Below, one piece after another: positions 12,911 through 19,805 of a stretch of DNA of 19,805 nt; within the stretch, counting starts at the first letter, position 1, and each line of letters starts with the position of its first letter. The notes under the pieces were generated by a model. It saw only the letters and a program-made list of their open reading frames with translations, had not been told where the DNA came from and searched no databases. Both the position numbers and the translations under genes were made by a program. Source of the stretch: JBBQBQ01 sp038317685 (GTDB lineage: Bacteria; Desulfobacterota; Desulfuromonadia; Desulfuromonadales; DDH964); contig JBBQBQ010000036.1 in the NCBI GenBank assembly GCA_038317685.1, forward strand, positions 1 through 19,805, written 5' to 3'.

Positions 12911-13600
12911 ATGGCGGTCTTGATCAAAACCGAAGGTCTCGAAAAAATTTACAACGCCGGGCGACCCGACGAAGTTCGCGCACTGCGAGAGGTTTCGCTC
13001 GAAATCGACGCGGGTGAGGTGGTTGTCCTTAAGGGTCCGAGCGGTTCGGGGAAGTCGACCCTCCTCAGTCTTCTCGGTTGCATGACCCGCCCCACCTCGG
13101 GGCGAGTAACGGTCGCCGGAAGAGACGTGTCCAGGCTTCCGGAGCGATTTCTGACTGAAGTGCGCCGCGAGACCTTTGGTTTTATCTTTCAGCAATTCAA
13201 CCTGTTGCGACAGCTGAGTGTCCTCGACAACGTCCTTCTCCCCCTCTATCCGTTACCCTGCTCTTTGAGGGAGATGCACCGTCGCGCTGAGGCGCTCCTC
13301 GATGAACTCGGGCTTTCCCTGCGACAGCATCTCAAGGTTCGCTATCTTTCCGGCGGGGAACAACAGCGGGTGGCCGTTGCCCGGGCCCTGGTCAACGGCC
13401 CGCAGATCATTATCGCCGACGAACCGACTGCCCATCTCGACAGCGGCCTGGCCGGAGAGCTGATGGAGATTCTCGGCCGCCTCAATGGCCAGGGGAAGAC
13501 GGTCGTCATTGCCACCCATGACCGATTCGTTTACGAGCACCCTCTGGTTGGACGCATCGTGCCACTCCACGATGGCCGCCTGGAGGCTGACCCGCCGTGA
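12911..13600 (+). CDS. ABC transporter ATP-binding protein, LolD/MacB type
   Basis: This 229-residue nucleotide-binding subunit has every ABC motif: Walker A GPSGSGKST (about 42-50), Q-loop in FIFQQFNLL (about 91-99), signature LSGGEQQRVAVARAL (146-160), Walker B IIIADEPT (about 166-173), D-loop HLDS and H-loop His203 in ATHD. Length and motif spelling match the LolD/FtsE/MacB-N class that pairs with FtsX-like permeases. The ATG lies 3 nt after the permease stop, with a GAGGAG ribosome-binding site overlapping the end of that gene, and the stop overlaps the following membrane gene by 4 nt. It should energise the preceding permease. It takes the place that NosF would have in a nos operon, but belongs to a different ABC class. 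Confidence 0.94.
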   Translation: MAVLIKTEGLEKIYNAGRPDEVRALREVSLEIDAGEVVVLKGPSGSGKSTLLSLLGCMTRPTSGRVTVAGRDVSRLPERFLTEVRRETFGFIFQQFNLLRQLSVLDNVLLPLYPLPCSLREMHRRAEALLDELGLSLRQHLKVRYLSGGEQQRVAVARALVNGPQIIIADEPTAHLDSGLAGELMEILGRLNGQGKTVVIATHDRFVYEHPLVGRIVPLHDGRLEADPP

Positions 13601-14607
13601 TCCTTCACCCCGGCATTCTGGCCCTGCTCACAGGCTCAGTCCTGACCTTGATTCTCTGCCTTTACGCCGCAGGCAGCGGGCTCTACATCCTTCGGTATTG
13701 GGACCGTAACAGTACCAGTGCTCTGCAGTATCGCCTCGAACAACGTACCGTCCTGATTTCGACCCTGGTCCGATTGGCCTTGGTGTTTGAGATTGCCTCG
13801 GGTCTTCTGTTCATCTACACCGTCGATGAGTTGCACCCCCTCTTCGTCGGGGCGATGTGCGCAACCGGCACCCTCAACGCCAATCCTGTCGGGTGGAATG
13901 CCCTGACCACCAAAATTGCCCTCTTTTTCGGGGCTTCCCTCTGGCTGGTCCTCAACCGATTTGATGACAGGGCCGAGGACTATCCCCTGGTCCGCGGCAA
14001 ATTTTTAGCATTGCCTCTGGTCGCCTGGCTGATTGGACTTGATCTCTACTATCAAGTTTCCTTCTTTACCGGTTTAAAACCGGAAGTCATCACCTCCTGC
14101 TGTGGCGCACTTTTCAGCAGCGGCGGTAGCGGGCTGGCGGCCGATCTTGCCGGGCTCCCGCCAGGGCCGACCATGGTCGCCTTTTATGCCGGGGCTGGAC
14201 TGCTGCTGCTGGCCCTGGGGAGCGCCTGGTGCTGGCCCAGCGGGGTCCTTCGAGTCATCCTGGCAGTCCTTGCCGCGGGGTTTTTCCCCCTGGCATTGGC
14301 AGCCATCATCTCCTTTATTTCATTGTATATCTATCAACTTCCGACCCATCATTGCCCCTTCGACCTCTTCCAGAATCATTACCACTATATCGGCTATCCC
14401 CTCTATCTCTGCCTCTTTACAACTGTCCTCTGCGGACTGATGCCGGGAATCTTCACGCCATTACGCCGATTTTCCTCCCTGCGAGAGGCGTTGGCCCGAG
14501 CCGAGCGTCGCTGGTTGGTCGTTGCCCTCCTGGCCCTGCTGGGATTTCTAACCCTGGCCAGCCTCCCCATTCTCCTTGGCCCGCTTTCCCTCCTCGAATC
14601 GGCCTGA
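13597..14607 (+). CDS. Polytopic membrane protein with exposed Cys/His motifs, last gene of the NosL/ABC operon
   Basis: The product is 336 residues and starts with GTG overlapping the ATPase stop by 4 nt; GGAGG lies 10 nt upstream. About eight TM helices can be drawn (roughly 6-31, 50-74, 103-120, 136-157, 191-212, 217-245, 265-287, 305-332). The segments between helices contain notable potential metal ligands: Cys88 (GAMCATG), Cys168-Cys169 (ITSCCGALF), His251-His252-Cys253 (THHCPFD), and His261/His263 (QNHYHY). That clustering, in an operon with a NosL-like protein, suggests metal or thiol chemistry at the membrane surface. I do not recognise a named family. It could be a copper permease, a membrane electron donor for a thiol reaction, or a receptor for the ABC partner. 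Function is inference only. Confidence 0.82.
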   Translation: MILHPGILALLTGSVLTLILCLYAAGSGLYILRYWDRNSTSALQYRLEQRTVLISTLVRLALVFEIASGLLFIYTVDELHPLFVGAMCATGTLNANPVGWNALTTKIALFFGASLWLVLNRFDDRAEDYPLVRGKFLALPLVAWLIGLDLYYQVSFFTGLKPEVITSCCGALFSSGGSGLAADLAGLPPGPTMVAFYAGAGLLLLALGSAWCWPSGVLRVILAVLAAGFFPLALAAIISFISLYIYQLPTHHCPFDLFQNHYHYIGYPLYLCLFTTVLCGLMPGIFTPLRRFSSLREALARAERRWLVVALLALLGFLTLASLPILLGPLSLLESA

Positions 14608-14642
14608 TCCCTGAAAATCACTCTGTTGCGAATTGGCAAGCA

Positions 14643-14662
14643 AAACTTCTCCCGGGGAGTTT
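14643..14662. terminator. Possible weak terminator between convergent operons
   Basis: AAACT (14643-14647) and AGTTT (14658-14662) flank a CCCGGGG core and can form a short, slightly bulged hairpin. On the minus strand it is followed by TGCTTG after the TTTT of the arm. It lies between the convergent ABC operon and the CBS/DUF294 gene; the stem is weak and the call tentative. Confidence 0.25.
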
Positions 14663-14782
14663 AGTCGAAATCTCCCTGCCTCTCCGAGTACTTGAGAGGG
14701 TGCTGTGAACGGCGGGATGCTTGGAGACAAAAGCCTCGGGCGAAGCAGTGCTGGCCCGGTTTGGCTTGTGGTCCTGTCTCGG

Positions 14783-16240
14783 TCAGCGAGAGATAAAATC
14801 GAGTTGGTAGCGGTCGTGAATAAGTCGCAGAAAGGTGCGGACGGATCGGAGCGCTTGACGGAACTGAGCGCGCTCCTTGTCATTCATGGCCAGAGGATCG
14901 ACATGGTTGGTCGGTTGGTGGCCGACTGCCAGTGCCCGGAGCTGCCGTTGCAGGCGGAGTTGGACCAGGAAGGTGAAGGCTTCATCGATGTTTGCACGCT
15001 CGGCGGGGGAAAGCATACCGAGAGCACCGAGTCTTTCGAGCTTGTCCCAGGTGCTGCCGCCGATAATGCCCCCTTCCAGAGCGATGAGGCTGACCCCCAG
15101 GGTCAGGGCGAAAATGCCGGCCTTTTTCAGATCGACCTTACCGCGATACTCGCCCCGCCGTTCGACCCGGATATGCCCAAACCATCCCAGGGGAGGCTGA
15201 AAGCGCACAATGTTGCGGGCAACGTAGGGGAGAAACAGGGAGTTTTGCTGAACGGCACTGCGGATGTGATCACGTAGCTCGGTCTCAAGACGCGGGTCGC
15301 CGTGCAGGATGCGCAAATCCTGAAACATGCCGAAATTAACCATGTGATCGGGTTTCGGGACGCCAATCCATTGGTCGAGGAGTCGTTTCCATTCGCTGAG
15401 ACTGTGACGCCAGAGGGGGTTGCTGGCCATGGTGTTGCCAGGGCAGCGGCGTACCCCTACCGTCTCCAATGCATCCACCAACCGGACCGTGAATCGTTCC
15501 AACTCTTCCACCTGTTCCGGGGGCAGATCGTCGCGGAAGATGGCGGCACTGTCCTGGTCGGTGCGCAGCGTCTGTTCGCTCCGACCTTCACTCCCTAGCG
15601 CCAGGAATGCCGCACCTTCCGGCAGCCGGATTCCTTCCAGGTTCTCCAGAAGGGCGATGACACGGCCGGTGAGGGCGTCGTTGAAATGGGCGATCAACTG
15701 GATCAGACTCTTGGTGTCGGCCCCGGCGAGGACCGCATAGTTGACCATCTCGAGGATACGGCCGTTGACCTTGCGCAGCTGATCGATTGACTGGGCCGCT
15801 TCAATCTCCTGGCTGAGATAAAGGGGAGTGCGAGTCTGGAGGCTCAGGATATCGGTATCGGTGAGGATGCCCACCAGTCGATCATCTTCGTCGAGAACGA
15901 TCAGGCGGTGGATTTTGTGCTTGGCCATTTTAAAAATGGCTTCAAAAACATAACTCTGGCGCCGGATGGTCACCAACCCCGGAAGCATAATGTCTCCGGC
16001 CCGACGCCCGGAAATCAAGCCTTTGGAGTCGGCGATCAACCCCCGAAATTCCCGCACCGAGACGACCCCCAGCGGGGTCTGCCCCGCGACCACCACTACC
16101 CCGGAAATGTCGTGGTCGCGCATCAGGCGAGCCACCTCCACCACCCCCAGTTCCGGTGCGCAGGTCACCGCCGGGCCTTGACACAGGGAATCGACCCGGA
16201 TGAAGAGAAGACTGTCGTCGCTGATGGCACTGTTTGGCAT
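14783..16240 (-). CDS. CBS-domain/DUF294 putative nucleotidyltransferase, linked to the symporter
   Basis: The product is 485 residues. A tandem CBS pair occupies about residues 15-135 (VVEVARLMRDHDISGVVVV and FKMAKHKIHRLIVLDEDDRLVGILTDTDIL) and would bind an adenine nucleotide. It is followed by a DUF294 nucleotidyltransferase-like domain with GSEGRSEQTLRTDQDSAAIF from about 216, containing the GS motif and the acidic pair Asp228/Asp230. A DUF294 C-terminal helical substrate domain covers about 330-480. The N-terminal cyclic-nucleotide-binding domain found in many relatives is missing. Such proteins recur beside acetate/solute symporters and are thought to regulate uptake, possibly by nucleotidylation, though this is not well established. 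TGGAGAG lies 6 nt before the ATG. The gene is divergent from the DUF4212/SSS symporter operon, across a 533-nt regulatory gap. Confidence 0.9.
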   Translation of the reverse strand: MPNSAISDDSLLFIRVDSLCQGPAVTCAPELGVVEVARLMRDHDISGVVVVAGQTPLGVVSVREFRGLIADSKGLISGRRAGDIMLPGLVTIRRQSYVFEAIFKMAKHKIHRLIVLDEDDRLVGILTDTDILSLQTRTPLYLSQEIEAAQSIDQLRKVNGRILEMVNYAVLAGADTKSLIQLIAHFNDALTGRVIALLENLEGIRLPEGAAFLALGSEGRSEQTLRTDQDSAAIFRDDLPPEQVEELERFTVRLVDALETVGVRRCPGNTMASNPLWRHSLSEWKRLLDQWIGVPKPDHMVNFGMFQDLRILHGDPRLETELRDHIRSAVQQNSLFLPYVARNIVRFQPPLGWFGHIRVERRGEYRGKVDLKKAGIFALTLGVSLIALEGGIIGGSTWDKLERLGALGMLSPAERANIDEAFTFLVQLRLQRQLRALAVGHQPTNHVDPLAMNDKERAQFRQALRSVRTFLRLIHDRYQLDFISR

Positions 16241-16405
16241 GAACTCTCCATGAAGCGGCTGGTTGCGGCAGACCTATATTTCCTCTTTTCGTAAAACGAT
16301 GCAACCGTTTCTTTTTCGTTTTGCGGCCAGACCCGGCAGGGCGCCGGAAGGAGAAAATTTGTCGCCCCTGCTGGCCAAATTCTGTTTTGTGGTTATACTC
16401 GGTTC

Positions 16406-16427
16406 GATTCCAGAACCTACTGGAATC
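16406..16427. promoter_or_regulatory. Perfect 8-bp-arm palindrome, candidate operator
   Basis: GATTCCAG (16406-16413) and CTGGAATC (16420-16427) are exact inverted copies with a 6-nt spacer. A TATACT -10-like hexamer lies 7 nt upstream (16394-16399), placing the palindrome at the expected transcription start. The -35 for that box is poor (CTGGCC, 16371-16376). A dimeric repressor or activator bound here could affect both divergent genes. Confidence 0.55.
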
Positions 16428-16493
16428 ATGGCATTTCGAAGGATTAAAGAAAAGTCTTTTCGGGAAAATCAAAACGGAGTTATATTTTTTCTA

Positions 16494-16522
16494 TTGACTG
16501 ATTCCGAGACTCGGCATATCTT
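16494..16522 (+). promoter_or_regulatory. Sigma-70-type promoter of the symporter operon
   Basis: TTGACT (16494-16499), a 17-nt spacer and TATCTT (16517-16522) make a good promoter preceded by an AT-rich stretch (TATATTTTTT). The spacer contains the 11-bp palindrome CCGAG-A-CTCGG (16504-16514), well placed for a repressor or a MerR-type factor. Confidence 0.6.
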
Positions 16523-16598
16523 TTCCCAAAAAACCGCTGTTCCCGGTTTGAACGCATCATTACCGATTTGAGAACAGGGTTTCATAATATGCGGGTTG

Positions 16599-16639
16599 AA
16601 GACGACGGTCGCCGAGCGTTTGCGCGCCGCCGACGTCTT
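16599..16639 (+). promoter_or_regulatory. Possible leader hairpin upstream of the symporter genes
   Basis: AAGACG (16599-16604) can pair with CGTCTT (16634-16639), and CGG/CCG pairs continue after one mismatch around a GC-rich loop. It lies in the predicted 5' leader, more than 130 nt before the start codon. No known riboswitch consensus was recognised and no T-run follows, so it is not an evident attenuator. Confidence 0.3.
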
Positions 16640-16773
16640 GAATGTGACTCCCCCAAGCGGTTCGTATCTTGCCACGTCAATACAATTCAGGAAAGGAGGT
16701 GTGTTGGTACGAGACTCAGCCTGCCAGTAAGCCAACACTGAACACCCAAACAAACAGCAAGGAGGCAGCAATT

Positions 16774-17031
16774 ATGGATGCAGCACAGCAAAAAGCCTAT
16801 TGGAATGAAAATCTGGTCATCATCGTCGTCCATCTGGCGATCTGGTTCTTCGTGTCATTCGTATGCGGGATCATGGTTGTCGATCAACTCGATACCATCA
16901 GGATCGGCGGTTTCCCCCTCGGCTTCTGGTTCGCCAATCAAGGGTCAATCGTAGTTTTCGTGATTCTAATCTGGACCTATGTCGCCATGATGAACAAGCT
17001 CGACAAAAAGTATGACGTTCACGAAGGATAA
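16774..17031 (+). CDS. Sodium/solute symporter small subunit (DUF4212)
   Basis: The product is 85 residues. The start at 16774 follows AAGGAGG by about 8 nt, which excludes longer in-frame starts back to 16669. Two TM helices are clear (about 11-36, NENLVIIVVHLAIWFFVSFV, and 50-72, FWFANQGSIVVFVILIWTYV), joined by a short loop with DQLDTIRIGGFPLG. This is the DUF4212 small subunit that always accompanies the VC_2705-type sodium:solute symporter, in the same way that DUF485 proteins accompany ActP. It probably stabilises or gates the large subunit encoded 70 nt downstream. The pair is commonly annotated as an acetate or other monocarboxylate importer in this group of bacteria; the substrate is not proven by sequence. 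Confidence 0.93.
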   Translation: MDAAQQKAYWNENLVIIVVHLAIWFFVSFVCGIMVVDQLDTIRIGGFPLGFWFANQGSIVVFVILIWTYVAMMNKLDKKYDVHEG

Positions 17032-17044
17032 CCCTCCCGGACTT

Positions 17045-17067
17045 AACGCCGTACGCGTTGGAAACGC
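17045..17067 (+). repeat. Two mutually exclusive small hairpins between the symporter subunit genes
   Basis: AACGC (17045-17049), GCGTT (17055-17059) and AACGC (17063-17067) occur in order, so the central GCGTT can pair with either neighbour (loops of 5 and 3 nt). The element lies 35 nt before the large-subunit start codon, whose ribosome-binding site is GAGGTG. It could tune the ratio of the two subunits; stems of 5 bp are weak. Confidence 0.3.
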
Positions 17068-17101
17068 ATCAACACTAAAAATCATCATGAGGTGACGAAT
17101 T

Positions 17102-18841
<1,740 letters not shown>

Positions 18842-18882
18842 GCCGGCGGCTTGAGGTTTGGTTCTGCTTTGCAGTGAACTCC

Positions 18883-18915
18883 CCCCTCCCCCGCTGTGGG
18901 GGAGGGGATTTTTTT
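18883..18915 (+). terminator. Intrinsic terminator of the symporter operon
   Basis: CCCCTCCCCC (18883-18892) and GGGGGAGGGG (18898-18907) form a perfect 10-bp GC-rich stem with a 5-nt loop, followed by A and seven T (18909-18915). This is a textbook rho-independent terminator. Confidence 0.95.
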
Positions 18916-18964
18916 CCCCTTGGCCGCTATTTTCGGCTATAGTCATTGCCCGGAGGAGTCTGGC

Positions 18965-19504
18965 ATGCCGGTTTCGTCATCGACAGTGGAGAGCCATACC
19001 AACATGATCGTCAAGACGATTCGTCGTTTTAACGCCGCCGTGGTTCACGCCATCATGAGCATCAAGTTTCGCGCGGTCGGTGCGACCCTGCTCAGCGCCT
19101 TCGCCGGCTTGAGCCTGACCACCACCATCATTCCGACCGCCATGACCTCCATCGTCGGGATGGACACCTTTTCCGCCCGCTGGGCCCTCGGCGGCTTCGC
19201 CGTCTATTCGATGATGGCCTGGGCGGTCGGCGGCTGGGCGGTGCAGAGAAGCGGCAATAAGTGGTTCGGCGCCGTCATTCTCGCGTTCGTCGGGCTGGTC
19301 ACCGGCCTGGTCTTCACCGGCGTCGGCATCGGTACTGAAATGACCACGTTGCTGGTCGGCGGCGGTGCGGCGCTCCTCTATGGCGCGGTCGGCGGTCTGA
19401 TTATCGGCGATGCCCTGAGAAGCCCGCCGGTGGACGACAGTGACCCTTCGGCGCCACGGGGCCGCATCGGCGATATGGGTCTTTTCAGCTACTTTAAAAA
19501 GTGA
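18965..19504 (+). CDS. Small four-TM membrane protein of unknown function
   Basis: From the ATG at 18965, preceded by GGAGGAG, the product is 179 residues; a later in-frame ATG at 19004 is possible and in-frame codons further upstream lie inside the terminator. Four hydrophobic helices are apparent: about 37-60 (AVGATLLSAFAGLSLTTTII), 73-93, 100-121 (WFGAVILAFVGLVTGLVFTG) and 127-149, all rich in Gly and Ala. The N-terminus is hydrophilic (SSSTVESHTN, then a basic VKTIRRF), and the tail is polar, ending in GLFSYFKK. No family is recognised and no catalytic residue stands out. It sits 123 nt after the symporter behind a strong terminator, so it needs its own promoter; a TATAGT at 18938-18943 could be a -10, but its -35 is poor. 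Codon use is similarly C-rich to that of the symporter. Confidence 0.75.
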   Translation: MPVSSSTVESHTNMIVKTIRRFNAAVVHAIMSIKFRAVGATLLSAFAGLSLTTTIIPTAMTSIVGMDTFSARWALGGFAVYSMMAWAVGGWAVQRSGNKWFGAVILAFVGLVTGLVFTGVGIGTEMTTLLVGGGAALLYGAVGGLIIGDALRSPPVDDSDPSAPRGRIGDMGLFSYFKK

Positions 19505-19700
19505 TGCTTTCGCAAGCAAGCAAACGATGCGTTGGCTAAGCCAATAGCGTCACCACCTGCAAGGCGCCCCATTGTCGAGCAAGGACGAGTTCTCGCGGAC
19601 GTCGACGCAGTGAGAGCAATGGCCGCAACGCAACAGTTGGCGCGTTTTTGCGACGCCATCAAAAAGTAGCGGACCGAACACCCCGGTCGCTCTCCTTGAC
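19505..19700. repeat. Non-coding stretch, candidate dispersed intergenic repeat
   Basis: This stretch has no convincing gene, although a 92-codon frame runs through it on the minus strand without a ribosome-binding site or protein-like composition. It contains the palindrome TTGGCT-A-AGCCAA (19532-19544), the iterated GCAAGCAAGCAAA, and a TTTTTG/CAAAAA inverted pair around GCGACGCC near its right end. The texture (GC-rich, structured, apparently open in more than one minus-strand frame) resembles the multicopy intergenic elements I associate with Geobacter/Desulfuromonas genomes. With only one copy in the window this cannot be confirmed here. Confidence 0.35.
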
Positions 19701-19751
19701 CTCCGCCAACCCTGCTGGTCAAACCCTGCTCCGCAATCACCGAATCAAACA

Positions 19752-19783
19752 ACAAGGGGTTGGGCATGCGCCCAACCCCTTGT
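19752..19783. terminator. Perfect 14-bp hairpin, probable bidirectional terminator
   Basis: ACAAGGGGTTGGGC (19752-19765) pairs exactly with GCCCAACCCCTTGT (19770-19783) around an ATGC loop. On the minus strand the stem is followed by TGTTTGATT, a passable T-rich tail. It is likely the terminator of a gene entering from the right on the minus strand, and may also back up termination of the 4-TM gene. Confidence 0.75.
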
Positions 19784-19805
19784 CCATTCTGGAGCCACCC
19801 ATCGG

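Larger units (their letters stand above)
16241..16773. other. Long regulatory region between CBS/DUF294 gene and symporter operon
   Basis: No gene is visible in these 533 nt. Reading left to right it holds an inverted repeat AATTTG/CAAATT (16356-16381), a TATACT box (16394-16399) immediately followed by a perfect palindrome (16406-16427), and a good promoter (16494-16522) with a short palindrome in its spacer. Further on are a direct repeat CCGGTTTGA/CCGATTTGA at a 20-bp step (16543-16551, 16563-16571) and a leader hairpin (16599-16639). The symporter mRNA would have a leader of roughly 240 nt if it starts at the 16494 promoter. Confidence 0.65.

Noticed and set aside
16690..16725. Sigma-54-like site (GG...GC) upstream of the symporter
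   Set aside because: The GG and GC dinucleotides are 11 nt apart instead of 10, and the flanking bases do not fit the consensus.
16241..16773. c-di-GMP or cyclic AMP-GMP (GEMM) riboswitch, common in Geobacter leaders
   Set aside because: No GEMM core such as the conserved GGCAAACC or ACGCAAAGC segments was seen in this leader.
19489..19767. 92-codon minus-strand frame at the right edge
   Set aside because: It has no ribosome-binding site, begins inside the terminator hairpin and has composition typical of a non-coding repeat read in frame.

Overview
The window looks like a chromosomal segment of a GC-rich deltaproteobacterium of the Desulfuromonadales/Geobacterales type (Desulfobacterota). 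The main evidence is a small triheme periplasmic cytochrome of the PpcA/cytochrome c7 family, which is typical of metal- and sulfur-reducing members of this group. Supporting evidence is an organic-acid sodium symporter pair (DUF4212 small subunit plus SSS large subunit) divergent from a CBS/DUF294 protein. No phage, plasmid, IS element, tRNA, rRNA or CRISPR array is visible. This is core-type chromosome with several poorly described clusters.

Layout. (1) 1-1764, minus strand: the N-terminal part of a membrane-anchored dCache sensor protein that runs off the left edge, and a CbpA/DnaJ-type co-chaperone. (2) 1765-3782: a compact divergent promoter region, a MarR-family regulator and a HemY-type protoporphyrinogen oxidase. 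One inverted repeat carries the -35 boxes of both divergent promoters in its two arms, so one bound regulator could control the chaperone and the regulator/haem genes together. (3) 4014-8563, plus strand: two tandem exported DUF4139-like paralogues and a large HEAT-repeat protein of unknown function. (4) 8589-9632, minus strand: a two-ACT-domain GcvR-like regulator followed 3 nt later by peptide deformylase. (5) 9940-10762: a secreted Sel1-repeat protein converging with the PpcA-like cytochrome, with a strong hairpin terminator between them.

(6) 10968-14607 is the most interesting region. It is a tight five-gene operon with overlapping ends: a NosL-like protein with a CPVCGM motif, a small single-span protein, a MacB/FtsX-type permease, a LolD/MacB-type ATPase, and an approximately 8-TM membrane protein rich in Cys/His outside the membrane. 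The set resembles the copper-handling accessory genes reported beside MccA/SirA octahaem sulfite reductases, but no reductase is present here. It is the best candidate for a poorly described system, probably extracytoplasmic copper delivery or cuproprotein maturation. Two long G-tracts (11 and 10 G) fall inside its coding sequences.

(7) 14783-18841: a CBS/DUF294 protein divergent from the symporter operon. Between them lies a 533-nt intergenic region with a consensus promoter, a perfect 8-bp-arm palindrome and possible leader structure. The symporter large subunit has strongly C-ending codon use, suggesting high expression, and is closed by a textbook terminator. (8) 18965-19805: a small 4-TM protein of unknown function, then a non-coding stretch that may be a dispersed repeat, and a perfect 14-bp hairpin belonging to whatever lies to the right.
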